Made by a program: the position numbers and the translations under genes. From an uncultured Alphaproteobacteria bacterium (GTDB lineage: Bacteria; Pseudomonadota; Alphaproteobacteria; Methylaequorales; Methylaequoraceae), in assembly GCA_902522465.1 (NCBI GenBank), contig CABYVV010000012.1, forward strand, positions 1 through 42,299: DNA of 42,299 nt. Reading direction: 5' to 3'. Position 1 is the stretch's first letter; every line of letters starts with the position of its first letter. This document shows, piece after piece, positions 29,144 to 38,761 of the stretch. Under the pieces are notes generated by a model. That model did no database searches. It had not been told where the DNA came from and saw only the letters and a list, made by a program, of their open reading frames with translations.

Positions 29144-30802
29144 TTATTGAGAACTTTCGATAAGTTTAGTTGCTGCTTTTATTGCCTCATCGGTTACATT
29201 TTTTCCTGAAATCATTCTTGCAATCTCGTATATTTTTTCTTCATCATTTAACTTTTTTACCTGGATACAAATTTCATTTTTTTCAAAATTCTTATTTACA
29301 AGAAGATGATTTTTTCCCAATGAAGCAACTTGCGGGGAATGTGTAACGACAAATACTTGTCTATTGACACCTAGTCTTCTCAATCGTTCTCCAACAGCTG
29401 TTGAAACAGCTCCTCCAATACCACTATCAACTTCATCAAAAACTATAGTTGACGAAGTATTTTTTTCTGCTGTAACTTTAATAGCTAGGGCAATTCTACA
29501 TAGTTCTCCACCTGAAGAAATACTTTTAATATCTCCCAAATCAGATTTTGGATTTGTTTTAATTTTGAAAACAACCTTATCGATGCCTGACTCATTTTTT
29601 TCTGAAGTTTCGAAAATTGTTTTAAACTCTGCATTCTCCAATTTAAGACTAGGAAGTTCATGATTAATCTTTTCGTCCATTATCTTAGCTTTCCCTTTCC
29701 TCATGTCTGAAAGCTTTTTACATATATTATCATACCTAGTTTCCTGTTCTTTTAATTGTTCTTGAACTTCATTAAGTGATATTTGATTGTCTTCTATGGA
29801 AGAAATTTTCTTTTTTATAATATCCATTACATCCACTAAGTTTTCTACATCAACTGAATGTTTTTGCGATAAACGTTTATATGTTGAAACTCTATCGTCT
29901 ATTGTTTCCAAGGAATCAGATTCAATTTCCTTAGATAAATAATGCTCTAAAGAATTTGAAATCTCTGACAAATCTAAAGAGATAGAATCAAGTTTTTCAA
30001 TATTTTTTGATGTTTCATTATCAAGTAAATCTTTAATTTTATTCAGTATATTTAAATTTGAGGAAACCAAAATTTCGATGCCTGGAGGATTTTCTCTATT
30101 AAAATTATCTAATACTTCATTCAGAGATTCACTTATTTTTCTCAAATTATTTAGTACTTTTTTTTTCTTCTCTAAATCAAAGAATTCTTTTGGTTTTGGG
30201 TCCAATGACTTAAGTTCTTCATAATCATGATTATAAATCTCAAGGTTATTCGTTGTTTGCTCTAACAAGGCCTTTTTTTTTGAATATTCATTTTCAATTA
30301 TTTTCATTTGATTCCATACTTCTGAAATTTCATTAAGTTGTTCTTTGTATTCACCAAAACCATCAAGGGTTTTTAGATGCGTAGCATTATCTAGAAGTCC
30401 TTGTTCAGAAAATTGACTATGAATTTCAATTACATGACTTGAAATTTCTCTAAGAGTGTTAAGTGCAACAACATTATCATTTACAAATGCTTTACTCTTG
30501 CCATCGTGATCTATGACTCTTTTTAATATGATTTCTTTTTCAAAATCAATTTCTAAAGAATGAAGGTATTTTTGTACTTTTTCATTTCCCTCTATGTCTA
30601 TGATTGCACTAATTATTGTTTTTTTTTCATTTTTAGGCCTTACATTTGGTTTTATTCTTCTTCCTGATAATAAATCCAAGGATTCTAAAATCATCGATTT
30701 TCCAGCACCGGTTTCTCCGGTTAAAACACAAAGTCCTGAACCAACGTTTATCTCAATTTTTTCAATTAGCATCAAATTGGTGATGGATAAATGTTTAATC
30801 AT
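29144..30802 (-). CDS. recN: DNA repair protein RecN
   Basis: SMC-like ATPase used in double-strand break repair. The 552 residues have Walker A GETGAGKS (29-36) near the N-terminus, long coiled-coil arms from about 150 to 380 with a large share of Glu/Lys/Leu, then the ABC signature ISSGGELCRIALA and Walker B TIVFDEVDSGIGG in the C-terminal head. This is the normal RecN layout. It begins 2 bp after bamD, as in many alphaproteobacteria, and is the last gene of the long minus-strand cluster; ligA, which often follows, is not here. Its stop nearly touches the convergent aminopeptidase. Confidence 0.96.
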   Translation of the reverse strand: MIKHLSITNLMLIEKIEINVGSGLCVLTGETGAGKSMILESLDLLSGRRIKPNVRPKNEKKTIISAIIDIEGNEKVQKYLHSLEIDFEKEIILKRVIDHDGKSKAFVNDNVVALNTLREISSHVIEIHSQFSEQGLLDNATHLKTLDGFGEYKEQLNEISEVWNQMKIIENEYSKKKALLEQTTNNLEIYNHDYEELKSLDPKPKEFFDLEKKKKVLNNLRKISESLNEVLDNFNRENPPGIEILVSSNLNILNKIKDLLDNETSKNIEKLDSISLDLSEISNSLEHYLSKEIESDSLETIDDRVSTYKRLSQKHSVDVENLVDVMDIIKKKISSIEDNQISLNEVQEQLKEQETRYDNICKKLSDMRKGKAKIMDEKINHELPSLKLENAEFKTIFETSEKNESGIDKVVFKIKTNPKSDLGDIKSISSGGELCRIALAIKVTAEKNTSSTIVFDEVDSGIGGAVSTAVGERLRRLGVNRQVFVVTHSPQVASLGKNHLLVNKNFEKNEICIQVKKLNDEEKIYEIARMISGKNVTDEAIKAATKLIESSQ

Positions 30803-30804
30803 TT

Positions 30805-31632
30805 TTAAATCAAATCAAAATCAACGTTTTCTAACTTCTTAATATCGAGTTGTTCTTTTTTATATTTTTTGAGATTCTTATTTAAACTATATTTTTTGAC
30901 AAGGTATGAACCCTCTTGTTTCCATTTCGACTTGGGGAAGTTAAATTCGAGTATTTTATATAGATAAAAAGATTGTTTGACCAAACCTAATGAGATGTAT
31001 GACTCTATTAATCTGTATATAGACTCAGGAATTAGCACAGATTTTCTATAGTCCTTTAAAACTACTTTATATCTTTTAATAGCTGCAAGATAATCACCTT
31101 TCGATTGATAAAATTTACCAATGTTGATTTCTTTTGCAGCCAAATGATTCTTAAGTTTTTGAAGATGTTTCTTTGATTTTTTAGAGTACTTAGAGTTTGG
31201 ATATCGATTAATTAATTCAGAAAATTCCTCAAAGGCTCTTGTTGAAAACTTTTGATCTAGCTTAATATCTGGTATTCTTTCAAAATAAGAATAGGCTTTA
31301 AGATAAATTGCATATGGAATTAATTCATGATTTGGGTTGAGTTCAATGAATTTACTCAAGCTTAAAATAGCTTCATCATATTCATTAGCTGTATAATGGG
31401 CAAATCCTACAAGCATTTGTCCCCTTGACGCCCATGGTGAGTATGGATATTGAACCTCTAGCTCAGTAAAAATTTCTATTGCTTCCTCAAATTCTTTAGA
31501 CTTCAATTTAATCATAGCTTTGTTATATAGATTTACGTCGTCCTCGTTATTAATATTGAGGGCGAATTCTTTTTTTGATGAACAAGCCTGCAGAAAACAA
31601 AAAAGGATTATGATCAACAGAGTTTTTTTCAT
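30805..31632 (-). CDS. bamD: Outer-membrane assembly lipoprotein BamD
   Basis: Essential component of the BAM complex that inserts beta-barrel proteins into the outer membrane. The 275 residues begin with a lipoprotein signal peptide with lipobox LQAC (lipidated C17). Tetratricopeptide-like helix pairs follow, with the typical motif ELEVQYPYSPWASRGQML and a second NRYPNSKYSKKSK. It lies between lpxC (48 bp upstream) and recN (2 bp downstream), a standard order. Earlier annotations call it ComL or YfiO. Confidence 0.94.
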   Translation of the reverse strand: MKKTLLIIILFCFLQACSSKKEFALNINNEDDVNLYNKAMIKLKSKEFEEAIEIFTELEVQYPYSPWASRGQMLVGFAHYTANEYDEAILSLSKFIELNPNHELIPYAIYLKAYSYFERIPDIKLDQKFSTRAFEEFSELINRYPNSKYSKKSKKHLQKLKNHLAAKEINIGKFYQSKGDYLAAIKRYKVVLKDYRKSVLIPESIYRLIESYISLGLVKQSFYLYKILEFNFPKSKWKQEGSYLVKKYSLNKNLKKYKKEQLDIKKLENVDFDLI

Positions 31633-31680
31633 GTTGATTATTTTTAATTAATTTAAATAATTTATAAAGAATTATTTTTA

Positions 31681-32610
31681 TTAATTAGAACAAACTAATT
31701 CCCAGTTATCCTGAGATTCAAAAATCTTCTTTAGTAGTTTAAAATTCAAGTCGTGTCCGGGATGTGATGAAAAAAATGATCCAAGAATTCTGTAACCAGA
31801 AAGAGAGATGTCTCCAATAAAATCAAGTAGTTTATGACGAACAAACTCGTCTGTGTATCTGAGACCTTCTGGGTTAAGGACTTTATTTTCGTCTAAAACG
31901 ATGGCATTATTTAGACTGCCGCCTAACGCTAACCCTGAATTTCTAAGTTCTTCAACATCTTTTAGAAAACCGAATGTTCTAGCGCTACATATTTGAGTTT
32001 TATAAATTTCTGGATTTAGTAAAAGAGATATAGATTGTTTGCCAATGACTTTATGATCATAATCCACCTCTGTTGTGATGAGTGTGTTATCAAATGGAGA
32101 GACTCTAGCAATCTTTTCATTTACTTTGATCTCTACATTCTTTTTAATCTTTATGAATTTTTTATATGAATCTTGTTCATTGAAATTTGTTCTATCTAAT
32201 TTTTTTATGAATTCAAGAGAAGAACCGTCGTACACGGGTATCTCCTCAGAGTCAACATCTATGAAAATGTTATCAATCTCATATGCATAAAGTGCAGACA
32301 AAATATGTTCAACAGTTGAAATCTTATTTCCTTTGGAATCTGAAAGTACAGTACACAACTTTGTAGACTCTACATTATGAAAGCTGGACTCGATGCATAC
32401 AATTTTATCATTTATCTTTTTTCTAAATACAATGCCGGTATTTGGTGGCGCTGGGGTTAAAGTCATTTTAACTTGTTTTCCAGTATGTAAACCTATACCA
32501 CTGAAAAATATTGTGTCTTTAATTGTGATTTGTCTCTTAGCATTAAGGAATCTAGGAAGTTTAATTTCAATAAAATCGTTATCTAAAGTTTTTTTCTTTT
32601 TAGGAATCAT
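31681..32610 (-). CDS. lpxC: UDP-3-O-acyl-N-acetylglucosamine deacetylase
   Basis: Zinc deacetylase for the committed step of lipid A synthesis, so the cell makes LPS. With the start used, about 309 residues. Conserved parts are TVEHILSAL (first zinc His), ARTFGFLKD, EGLRYTDEFVRHKLLDFIGD (HKxxD, two further zinc ligands) and the catalytic His in SHPGHDLNF. I use the ATG at 32608-32610; an in-frame GTG at 32647-32649 would add 13 residues. It follows ftsA directly, with no ftsZ between them. Confidence 0.96.
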   Translation of the reverse strand: MIPKKKKTLDNDFIEIKLPRFLNAKRQITIKDTIFFSGIGLHTGKQVKMTLTPAPPNTGIVFRKKINDKIVCIESSFHNVESTKLCTVLSDSKGNKISTVEHILSALYAYEIDNIFIDVDSEEIPVYDGSSLEFIKKLDRTNFNEQDSYKKFIKIKKNVEIKVNEKIARVSPFDNTLITTEVDYDHKVIGKQSISLLLNPEIYKTQICSARTFGFLKDVEELRNSGLALGGSLNNAIVLDENKVLNPEGLRYTDEFVRHKLLDFIGDISLSGYRILGSFFSSHPGHDLNFKLLKKIFESQDNWELVCSN

Positions 32611-32675
32611 AATTGTAACATACTTTAAATGAAAAATTACTCCATTCACAAAAGGTTACATAATGTTTCAATCTT

Positions 32676-33896
32676 TTAGGCATAGCTTTCTTCAATCCAA
32701 TTTTCTAATTTGTCAAAAGCACTTAATAAATTACCTTTTCTTAATTCATTTGAATATTTATACATTTTATTTTCTGATGCCATTTTAATTAAACCTAATA
32801 TGGTACTAAACTCTGGTTTATCGTAAAAATAACTATTTTTATCTTTCACCCCACCAACCCTAACTTTTCTATTAAAAATACTTTCACATAAATCCAAAAT
32901 ACCAAAAATTTTACTCGCTCCACCTGAGATAACTATAGTTTTGATGCTTACTCGAGCAAACAAATCGTCAAAAATATAATCTCTAATTATTTCAAGTATT
33001 TCCTCATATCTAGGCCTTATAATTCCATAAAGAATATTTTTACTAATTATTTTATTAGCATTTAGATTGGTATCTATTTCTATTTTTTCGTTAAAAGGAA
33101 GTGTGAGAGTCCCATTTATAATTTTTACATGTTCAGCTGATTCTCTGGATATATCTAAACCTTTAGAAATATCATTTGTCACATTTTCTCCACCGAGTGG
33201 AATAACATTGGAGTAGGCTATTCTATTATTTTTGAATACAGATATTTTTGTTGAAGTTGATCCAATATCGATAGAAGCAACCCCGTCTTTCTTTTCAAAC
33301 TCTGATAAATTTCCCATAGCTGAAGCCAAGCCTGTTTCAAAAAAATTGGTAATGTTAATCCTCTTTTCTTTAAAACATTTTTGTAATGTAGCTTGATATT
33401 TTCTGGTAACCATTAAATTAAATAAAGAGATTCCAAATTTATCACATCTTTCTCCAATTGGATTTCCGATAATTTTTTCATTAATTCTAAAGTGAATGGG
33501 TTCTGAGTGGACTAGGTACTTTCCTTTTAATTTTGATTCAGAAACTGATTTATTAAATAATCTTCTTATATCTTTTTTTGTAATTCCAAGTTTTCCTGTG
33601 TTTAGCTCGCTATAACTTTTTCTAGTAACTAAATTTCTATCTGTAATATTACTAAAAAAAGTGTAGTTATTGAGATTAGATCCTTTGGGGATGCAACTCT
33701 GAAATGCTTTATAAATACTTTCTGATAGTTTTTTTTCATCAACTAAATATCCTCTTGAAAATCCGAAACTTTTTTGATGATCCATTCCAATGATGAAAGG
33801 TTTTTTATTTTCAATCTTAAATAAAATACAAACAACCTTATCGGAGCCTATGTCAAAAACACAATATTTCTTATTATTAGTTAAAAAGTTCAGCAT
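32676..33896 (-). CDS. ftsA: Cell division protein FtsA
   Basis: Actin-like protein that attaches FtsZ filaments to the membrane. It has 406 residues: an N-terminal ATPase phosphate loop in VFDIGSDKV, the second in SIDIGSTSTKI, the adenosine-binding TIVISGGASKIFG, and, near the C-terminus, an amphipathic-helix-like end with FDKLENWIEE, matching the membrane-targeting sequence. Its start overlaps ftsQ by 7 bp. The gene that should follow, ftsZ, is absent; lpxC comes next after a gap of 65 bp. Confidence 0.94.
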   Translation of the reverse strand: MLNFLTNNKKYCVFDIGSDKVVCILFKIENKKPFIIGMDHQKSFGFSRGYLVDEKKLSESIYKAFQSCIPKGSNLNNYTFFSNITDRNLVTRKSYSELNTGKLGITKKDIRRLFNKSVSESKLKGKYLVHSEPIHFRINEKIIGNPIGERCDKFGISLFNLMVTRKYQATLQKCFKEKRINITNFFETGLASAMGNLSEFEKKDGVASIDIGSTSTKISVFKNNRIAYSNVIPLGGENVTNDISKGLDISRESAEHVKIINGTLTLPFNEKIEIDTNLNANKIISKNILYGIIRPRYEEILEIIRDYIFDDLFARVSIKTIVISGGASKIFGILDLCESIFNRKVRVGGVKDKNSYFYDKPEFSTILGLIKMASENKMYKYSNELRKGNLLSAFDKLENWIEESYA

Positions 33897-34576
33897 TTTT
33901 TTCTCATATAAACTCTATTTTTTATTCTCATATCAAAAAAATTGAATTCTGAATAAAGTTCAGAATTCATTATATCTTCGAATAAATCGTAAATTTTTTC
34001 AAGTTTTTTTAATGGAAAAAACACACACTTTTTATTATGAAATTTTATTTTCCATCCTATATTTTGAAAGAAGAAAATTTCTTTTACTTTAAGCTCTGTG
34101 AAATTTTTATTTAAAAAATCTTCTTTTAGCGTTTTGATATTGATATTAGCAGCTTTACCGTACAAATTTATTGTCTCTAGATTGTTTATTTTATTTGTAT
34201 AATTGAGGATTTTTCCTTCTGAATCAATTAATGTTTCGCCATTTTCTGTTATCCATTTCATGAAAGGAAACCTTTCGTTGATTGAAATTTTCAGATTACC
34301 TTTCCAGTCAAGATTGTATTCAAAATCTTCAAGTTCATTTAAATTGCTTAATTCTTTTCTTAATTTAAAAGGATTAAATAACCAAAAACTTTGTCCCACT
34401 TTAATACTTATATTTGAGAGTAGATAATCCTCAGATAAAAATTGATTGTTTATGATACTTATATTATTGATTTTTTTTTTTTCTAAACTTTTTGTTACTA
34501 TTTTTGTATTAAAAATTACAGCAATAAACACAGTTATTATAATGATAATAAAAACTAAAACTATATTGAATCGCAT
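33890..34576 (-). CDS. ftsQ: Cell division protein FtsQ
   Basis: Bitopic inner-membrane protein that organises the divisome. The 228 residues have a short N-terminus, one membrane helix (about residues 4-22), a POTRA domain recognisable by NNQFLSEDYLLSNI and the following hydrophobic helix, and the FtsQ beta domain after INERFPFMKWI. The sequence is short and diverged, and position in the cluster contributes to the call. A 12-T run on the plus strand (34471-34482) encodes its Lys-rich stretch. It overlaps ddlB by 16 bp and ftsA by 7 bp. Confidence 0.88.
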   Translation of the reverse strand: MRFNIVLVFIIIIITVFIAVIFNTKIVTKSLEKKKINNISIINNQFLSEDYLLSNISIKVGQSFWLFNPFKLRKELSNLNELEDFEYNLDWKGNLKISINERFPFMKWITENGETLIDSEGKILNYTNKINNLETINLYGKAANINIKTLKEDFLNKNFTELKVKEIFFFQNIGWKIKFHNKKCVFFPLKKLEKIYDLFEDIMNSELYSEFNFFDMRIKNRVYMRKKC

Positions 34577-35460
34577 TTTGCATTGGATAATATTATCTCA
34601 CATAATTTTAAAAAATCGATTCCCTTGCTTTTAGCCATTTCAGGGAGTAATGAATTTTTTGTAAGACCAGGTTGAGTATTGATTTCTAACAAGAAGATTT
34701 CATTTAAGTTTGAACTGTATCTAAAGTCTAATCTTGAGATACAATTACAGTTTAGAGTATTATGAATTTTAAGAGAAACTTTGATAATTTTTTCTCTAAT
34801 TTCTCTTGGAAGTTCTGGATTAATTACATGCGAGGCTATATTTATGTATTTGTTTTTGAAGTCGTATAATTCACTGTCGAAAATAATTTCCATAATCCCA
34901 CATATCTCATTATTCAAAATTCCTACAGTTAATTCTCTGCCTTCGATATATTCTTCAAGAATAGTATTTTTAATTTTTTTTTTCTGCAATTCTATGAGTT
35001 GTGATTGATTTTCAATTTTTTCTAAGCCATTACTTGATCCACCACAAATTGGTTTTGCAATTACTGGAAATGATTTTACAGTTTTATTAAATTCAAATGA
35101 TTTTGGACATCTCACATTCAAAGATTCAAAAAAAACCTTTGAAAAGGCTTTATTCATCGCAAGCGAAGAAGTTAGAACTCCAGAATGTGTATAAGGAATT
35201 TTGAGATAATTTAGAATCGATTGAACTTGCCCGTCTTCCCCAAAGAATCCATGTAAGCAATTAAAAACTTTATCAGGTTTTGAATCTATTAAATCTTTTA
35301 TGAGTTTCTTACAATCATATTCAACATCAATTATATCTGTTAAGTATTTTTTTTTTAGGACTGACTCAACTTGATTAGCTGTAAGTATTGAAATTTCTTT
35401 TTCATCAGAGATTCCACCACGTAAAATTATGATTTTATCAGATTTTTTTAAATTCACCAA
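34561..35460 (-). CDS. ddlB: D-alanine-D-alanine ligase
   Basis: ATP-grasp ligase making the D-Ala-D-Ala dipeptide for peptidoglycan precursors. The 299 residues include the N-terminal RGGISDEKEIS, CLHGFFGEDGQVQ, the ATP-loop CGGSSNG and the metal-binding LEINTQPGLT near the end. There is no ATG: the first codons are TTG (35460) then GTG (35457), and either may start translation; GGGAG lies about 10-13 nt upstream. It overlaps murB by 23 bp and ftsQ by 16 bp. Confidence 0.95.
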   Translation of the reverse strand: MVNLKKSDKIIILRGGISDEKEISILTANQVESVLKKKYLTDIIDVEYDCKKLIKDLIDSKPDKVFNCLHGFFGEDGQVQSILNYLKIPYTHSGVLTSSLAMNKAFSKVFFESLNVRCPKSFEFNKTVKSFPVIAKPICGGSSNGLEKIENQSQLIELQKKKIKNTILEEYIEGRELTVGILNNEICGIMEIIFDSELYDFKNKYINIASHVINPELPREIREKIIKVSLKIHNTLNCNCISRLDFRYSSNLNEIFLLEINTQPGLTKNSLLPEMAKSKGIDFLKLCEIILSNAKCDSI

Positions 35461-36337
35461 TTCTTAATAACTCCCAATCTAAATTAATCTTAAACTTTTT
35501 CCAAACTTTATTTTTTATTTCTTCTCCTAAAATTTCTATATCTAATGATGTAGCAGAATCATTATTAATTAGAAAATTTGAATGTAATTTTGAAACTGAG
35601 GCACCACCATGGCTTCTACCCCTGAACTTTATAGAATCAATTAATTTCCATGCAGAATGATGTGGTGGATTTTTAAAAGTACTACCACCTGTTCTCGATG
35701 ATACAGGTTGACTTTTTTTTCTTTTTCTTGATATTTCTTCAAGTCTTTTTTCTATCAGTTTTCTATCGCTATGAAATGTTTTAAATCTTGCGTTAATTAT
35801 TATTTGATCATTGGAAAATGAACTTTTTCTATAGCTAAAATTTAATTCCTTTTTGGTTAATTTTTCAATTTCATAATTTTTATTCAAAATATTACAGTCG
35901 ATCAAGTTATCACTAATTTGTGCACCAAAACAACCTGCATTCATTTTTAAATTTCCACCTATTGTGCCAGGAATACCACTAAGAAATTCAAATCCTGATA
36001 TGTTGTTTTGAAGGCAAAATTTTGATATTTCAATATCTTTAACAGCTGAACCAAGAGAAAGTACACAATTAGATTGATCTAACTTTATTTCCTTAAAATT
36101 TTTACCTAATTTAATTACAAGTCCTTTAAACCCACCATCTCTTATAAGAACATTTGACCCAGATCCAAGAATCAAAACTGGCATAAATCTTTTATAAATC
36201 CTTAAAACTGTAATAAGATTATTAAATGAATTGGCTTCATAGAAAAAAAGGCAATTACCACCAGACCCAAACCATGTTTTTTTTCCTAATTCATAATTAA
36301 CCTTTAAATTAGAAAGATGAGAAAATTTACTAAACAT
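35438..36337 (-). CDS. murB: UDP-N-acetylenolpyruvoylglucosamine reductase
   Basis: FAD enzyme that reduces enolpyruvyl-UDP-GlcNAc to UDP-MurNAc. The 299 residues correspond to the shorter type II MurB. Signatures are WFGSGG, ILGSGSNVLIRD, the FAD-binding LSGIPGTIGGNLKMNAG, PVSSRTGGSTFKNP and GGASVSKLHSNF. The ATG lies within the end of murC (8-bp overlap). Confidence 0.96.
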   Translation of the reverse strand: MFSKFSHLSNLKVNYELGKKTWFGSGGNCLFFYEANSFNNLITVLRIYKRFMPVLILGSGSNVLIRDGGFKGLVIKLGKNFKEIKLDQSNCVLSLGSAVKDIEISKFCLQNNISGFEFLSGIPGTIGGNLKMNAGCFGAQISDNLIDCNILNKNYEIEKLTKKELNFSYRKSSFSNDQIIINARFKTFHSDRKLIEKRLEEISRKRKKSQPVSSRTGGSTFKNPPHHSAWKLIDSIKFRGRSHGGASVSKLHSNFLINNDSATSLDIEILGEEIKNKVWKKFKINLDWELLRIGEFKKI

Positions 36338-37730
36338 GGGTTTTTAAAAATTCAGTAAACTTTAAGGCTAGGTTTGAGCTTTGTCCTGCACCCAAAAAAA
36401 TAATATTGTCTCCATTCGAAATATATTTACTTATTACCTTAAAGTAATAAGGTTTGCCTAGAATAGGCAATATTTCTTTATTCTTATATTGTTTTTTTAA
36501 CAATTTACAAATGTACTTGTTGTTAATTTTTGAATTATTTTTTTCATTTGCACTATATATTGGAAGCACAAAAATTATATCTGATTTTTGAAAACTTTTA
36601 ATAAAATCTAGTATCATTTTTTTTACTCTACTAAATCTGTGAGGTTCAAATATTACAATTAATTTTTTTTTTGTGATTGATTTAAGTGATTTCAATGTGA
36701 CTTCTATCTCAGCTGGATGATGAGCATAGTCATCAATAACCATATTTTTAGCATTATTAAATATTATGGAGAATCTTCTTTTAACTCCTTTAAATTTACG
36801 TAATGAATTCTTTATTTTTGTATCTGGTATTTGAAGCCCTTTGGCAATGCTATATGCACAAACTGCATTCAAAACATTATGAGATCCTAATAAAGGGATC
36901 ATTACATCTTTTAATTTATATTTTTTTTTTTGGTTGATTATTATGTCAAAAATTGAGTAATACTTATTATTCTTTCTTTCAATTCTTAAATTGAAAGGTT
37001 GATAGTTTGAATCTTTTGAAAACCCATATGTTATTATTTTCTTTCGTTTAATTTTGGTTTTGATGGATTTTACATTTTCGTCATCAATGTTAATAGATAT
37101 AAAACCATAAAAAGGAATATTTTGTGCATAATCAACAAATGCTTGTTTTATCTCTTCAATGTTCTTATAAAAATCGACATGTTCAAAATCAATATTGTTT
37201 ATAACACCTACGGTTGATGGAAGCATTTTAAAAGAACCGTCTGATTCATCAGCTTCAGCAACAATCCATTCCCCTTTGCCTAGCTTAGCATTTGCATTAA
37301 TACCATTGATAATTCCTCCATTTATAATAGTGGGATCTAGTCCTGAATCCTCTAATATATTTGAAATCAAAGAAGTTGTGGTTGTTTTACCATGAGAACC
37401 AGAAATTGTAATTGAATTTTTAAGGCGCATAACTTCGGCTAACATCATAGCTCGAGAATAAATTGGTATGTTTTTTTTTTTTGCTTCTAATATTTCAACA
37501 TTAGACTTTTTTATTGCTGATGAATAAACAACGATATCCGCATCTTTAATATTCTTCGGTTCATGTTTGTTAAAAATTTTTAATCCCTTTTGCTTTAATC
37601 TTTTTGTTATTAGATTTTTAGTTATATCGCTACCCGTAATATTAAACTTTTTTCCATGAAGTACCTCTGCTATAGCACTCATTCCTATTCCTCCAATACC
37701 AATAAAATGTATATTTTGTTTTTCAATCAT
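36330..37730 (-). CDS. murC: UDP-N-acetylmuramate-L-alanine ligase
   Basis: Adds the first amino acid, L-Ala, to UDP-MurNAc. The 466 residues include the Rossmann-like GIGGIGMSAIAEVL at the N-terminus, the P-loop SGSHGKTTTTS, EADESDGSF, the carbamylated-lysine region, and DDYAHHPAEIEVTL, characteristic of MurC. It lies directly after murG (4-bp overlap). A 12-T run on the plus strand (37471-37482) encodes Lys-Lys-Lys-Asn. Confidence 0.97.
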   Translation of the reverse strand: MIEKQNIHFIGIGGIGMSAIAEVLHGKKFNITGSDITKNLITKRLKQKGLKIFNKHEPKNIKDADIVVYSSAIKKSNVEILEAKKKNIPIYSRAMMLAEVMRLKNSITISGSHGKTTTTSLISNILEDSGLDPTIINGGIINGINANAKLGKGEWIVAEADESDGSFKMLPSTVGVINNIDFEHVDFYKNIEEIKQAFVDYAQNIPFYGFISINIDDENVKSIKTKIKRKKIITYGFSKDSNYQPFNLRIERKNNKYYSIFDIIINQKKKYKLKDVMIPLLGSHNVLNAVCAYSIAKGLQIPDTKIKNSLRKFKGVKRRFSIIFNNAKNMVIDDYAHHPAEIEVTLKSLKSITKKKLIVIFEPHRFSRVKKMILDFIKSFQKSDIIFVLPIYSANEKNNSKINNKYICKLLKKQYKNKEILPILGKPYYFKVISKYISNGDNIIFLGAGQSSNLALKFTEFLKTHV

Positions 37731-38761
37731 TCTTCTAATAACTTGTGAACCAAAGTTGATAACGATAGTTTAGTTTGAACCATTATGTTTTTTTCTAATT
37801 TATAGGAATTTTTCTCTAAAAAAATCTTTTTCTCAATTTTTTTTGCTTCTTTAATAAAATTAATTTTTTTTTCATCTAGAATCACGCAATTATTATTTTT
37901 CTTGAATTCTAAGGCATTAAAATACTGGTGATTACTCATAGATCCGGGAAGTGGAAAAAGAATTGCAAACTTTTTAAATAATTCTATTTCAGCTAAAGTT
38001 GAGGCACCACATCTTGAAATTATTAGGTCTGAACTATTATATTGTTCGTAAATATTATCTAAAAACTCTTCGACAACAAATTTAATTTTCATCTGATTGT
38101 AAGATCCTGTAACTCTTTCCATATCGGACTTTCTTGTTTGTTGAATTATAAAAATTTTCTTTTTATTTTCCTCGCTAAAATGCGAAATTAATTTTGGAAC
38201 TATAGTTGAGAATGCCCTTGCTCCTTGACTGCCTCCAATTACTAATATTGTTTTTATGCTGTTTGATTTTTTCCTAATAAAGTTATTTTTTCTCACTGGT
38301 ATGCCAGTGTGATATGATTTTTTTCTTGCATATAGTGTATTTTCAAAAGTTATTGCAATATTTTTTGTTAAATAAGACAATAATCTATTCGTTCTTCCCA
38401 TAACCGCATTTTGTTCGTGGATTAAGATTTTTATCTTCAAAATTCTTGCAGCTATTATTGATGGGATAGATGTATAACCACCAAAACCAATAACAAGTTC
38501 TGGTTTATATTTTAAAAAAATAATAATTGATTGGAATAATCCTACTAATATTTTTGAAAAATAAATAGGAAGCAAAAAATTAAATTTAATTTTTGATGAT
38601 TGGATTTTAAAATATCGAAGATTTTTTTTTTTTATTATATTTTCTGTTCTTTTATCTAATAAAAAATAATAGTCATTTTTTTTATTTGACTCAATGAGAG
38701 AAATTGCAGGGAAAATATGTCCTCCGGTACCTCCTGCACTTAAAAAAATTCTTTTACGCAT
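37727..38761 (-). CDS. murG: UDP-GlcNAc:lipid I N-acetylglucosaminyltransferase
   Basis: Converts lipid I to lipid II at the cytoplasmic face of the inner membrane. It has 344 residues. The N-terminal glycine loop GGTGGHIFPA, then IGFGGYTS, HEQNAVMGRTN, and in the C-terminal half GGSQGARAFS and ISRCGASTLAE with FPLPGSMSNHQ are all present. A hydrophobic patch around residues 65-85 probably contacts the membrane. A 12-T run lies at 38622-38633. It overlaps ftsW by 8 bp and murC by 4 bp. Confidence 0.97.
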   Translation of the reverse strand: MRKRIFLSAGGTGGHIFPAISLIESNKKNDYYFLLDKRTENIIKKKNLRYFKIQSSKIKFNFLLPIYFSKILVGLFQSIIIFLKYKPELVIGFGGYTSIPSIIAARILKIKILIHEQNAVMGRTNRLLSYLTKNIAITFENTLYARKKSYHTGIPVRKNNFIRKKSNSIKTILVIGGSQGARAFSTIVPKLISHFSEENKKKIFIIQQTRKSDMERVTGSYNQMKIKFVVEEFLDNIYEQYNSSDLIISRCGASTLAEIELFKKFAILFPLPGSMSNHQYFNALEFKKNNNCVILDEKKINFIKEAKKIEKKIFLEKNSYKLEKNIMVQTKLSLSTLVHKLLEE

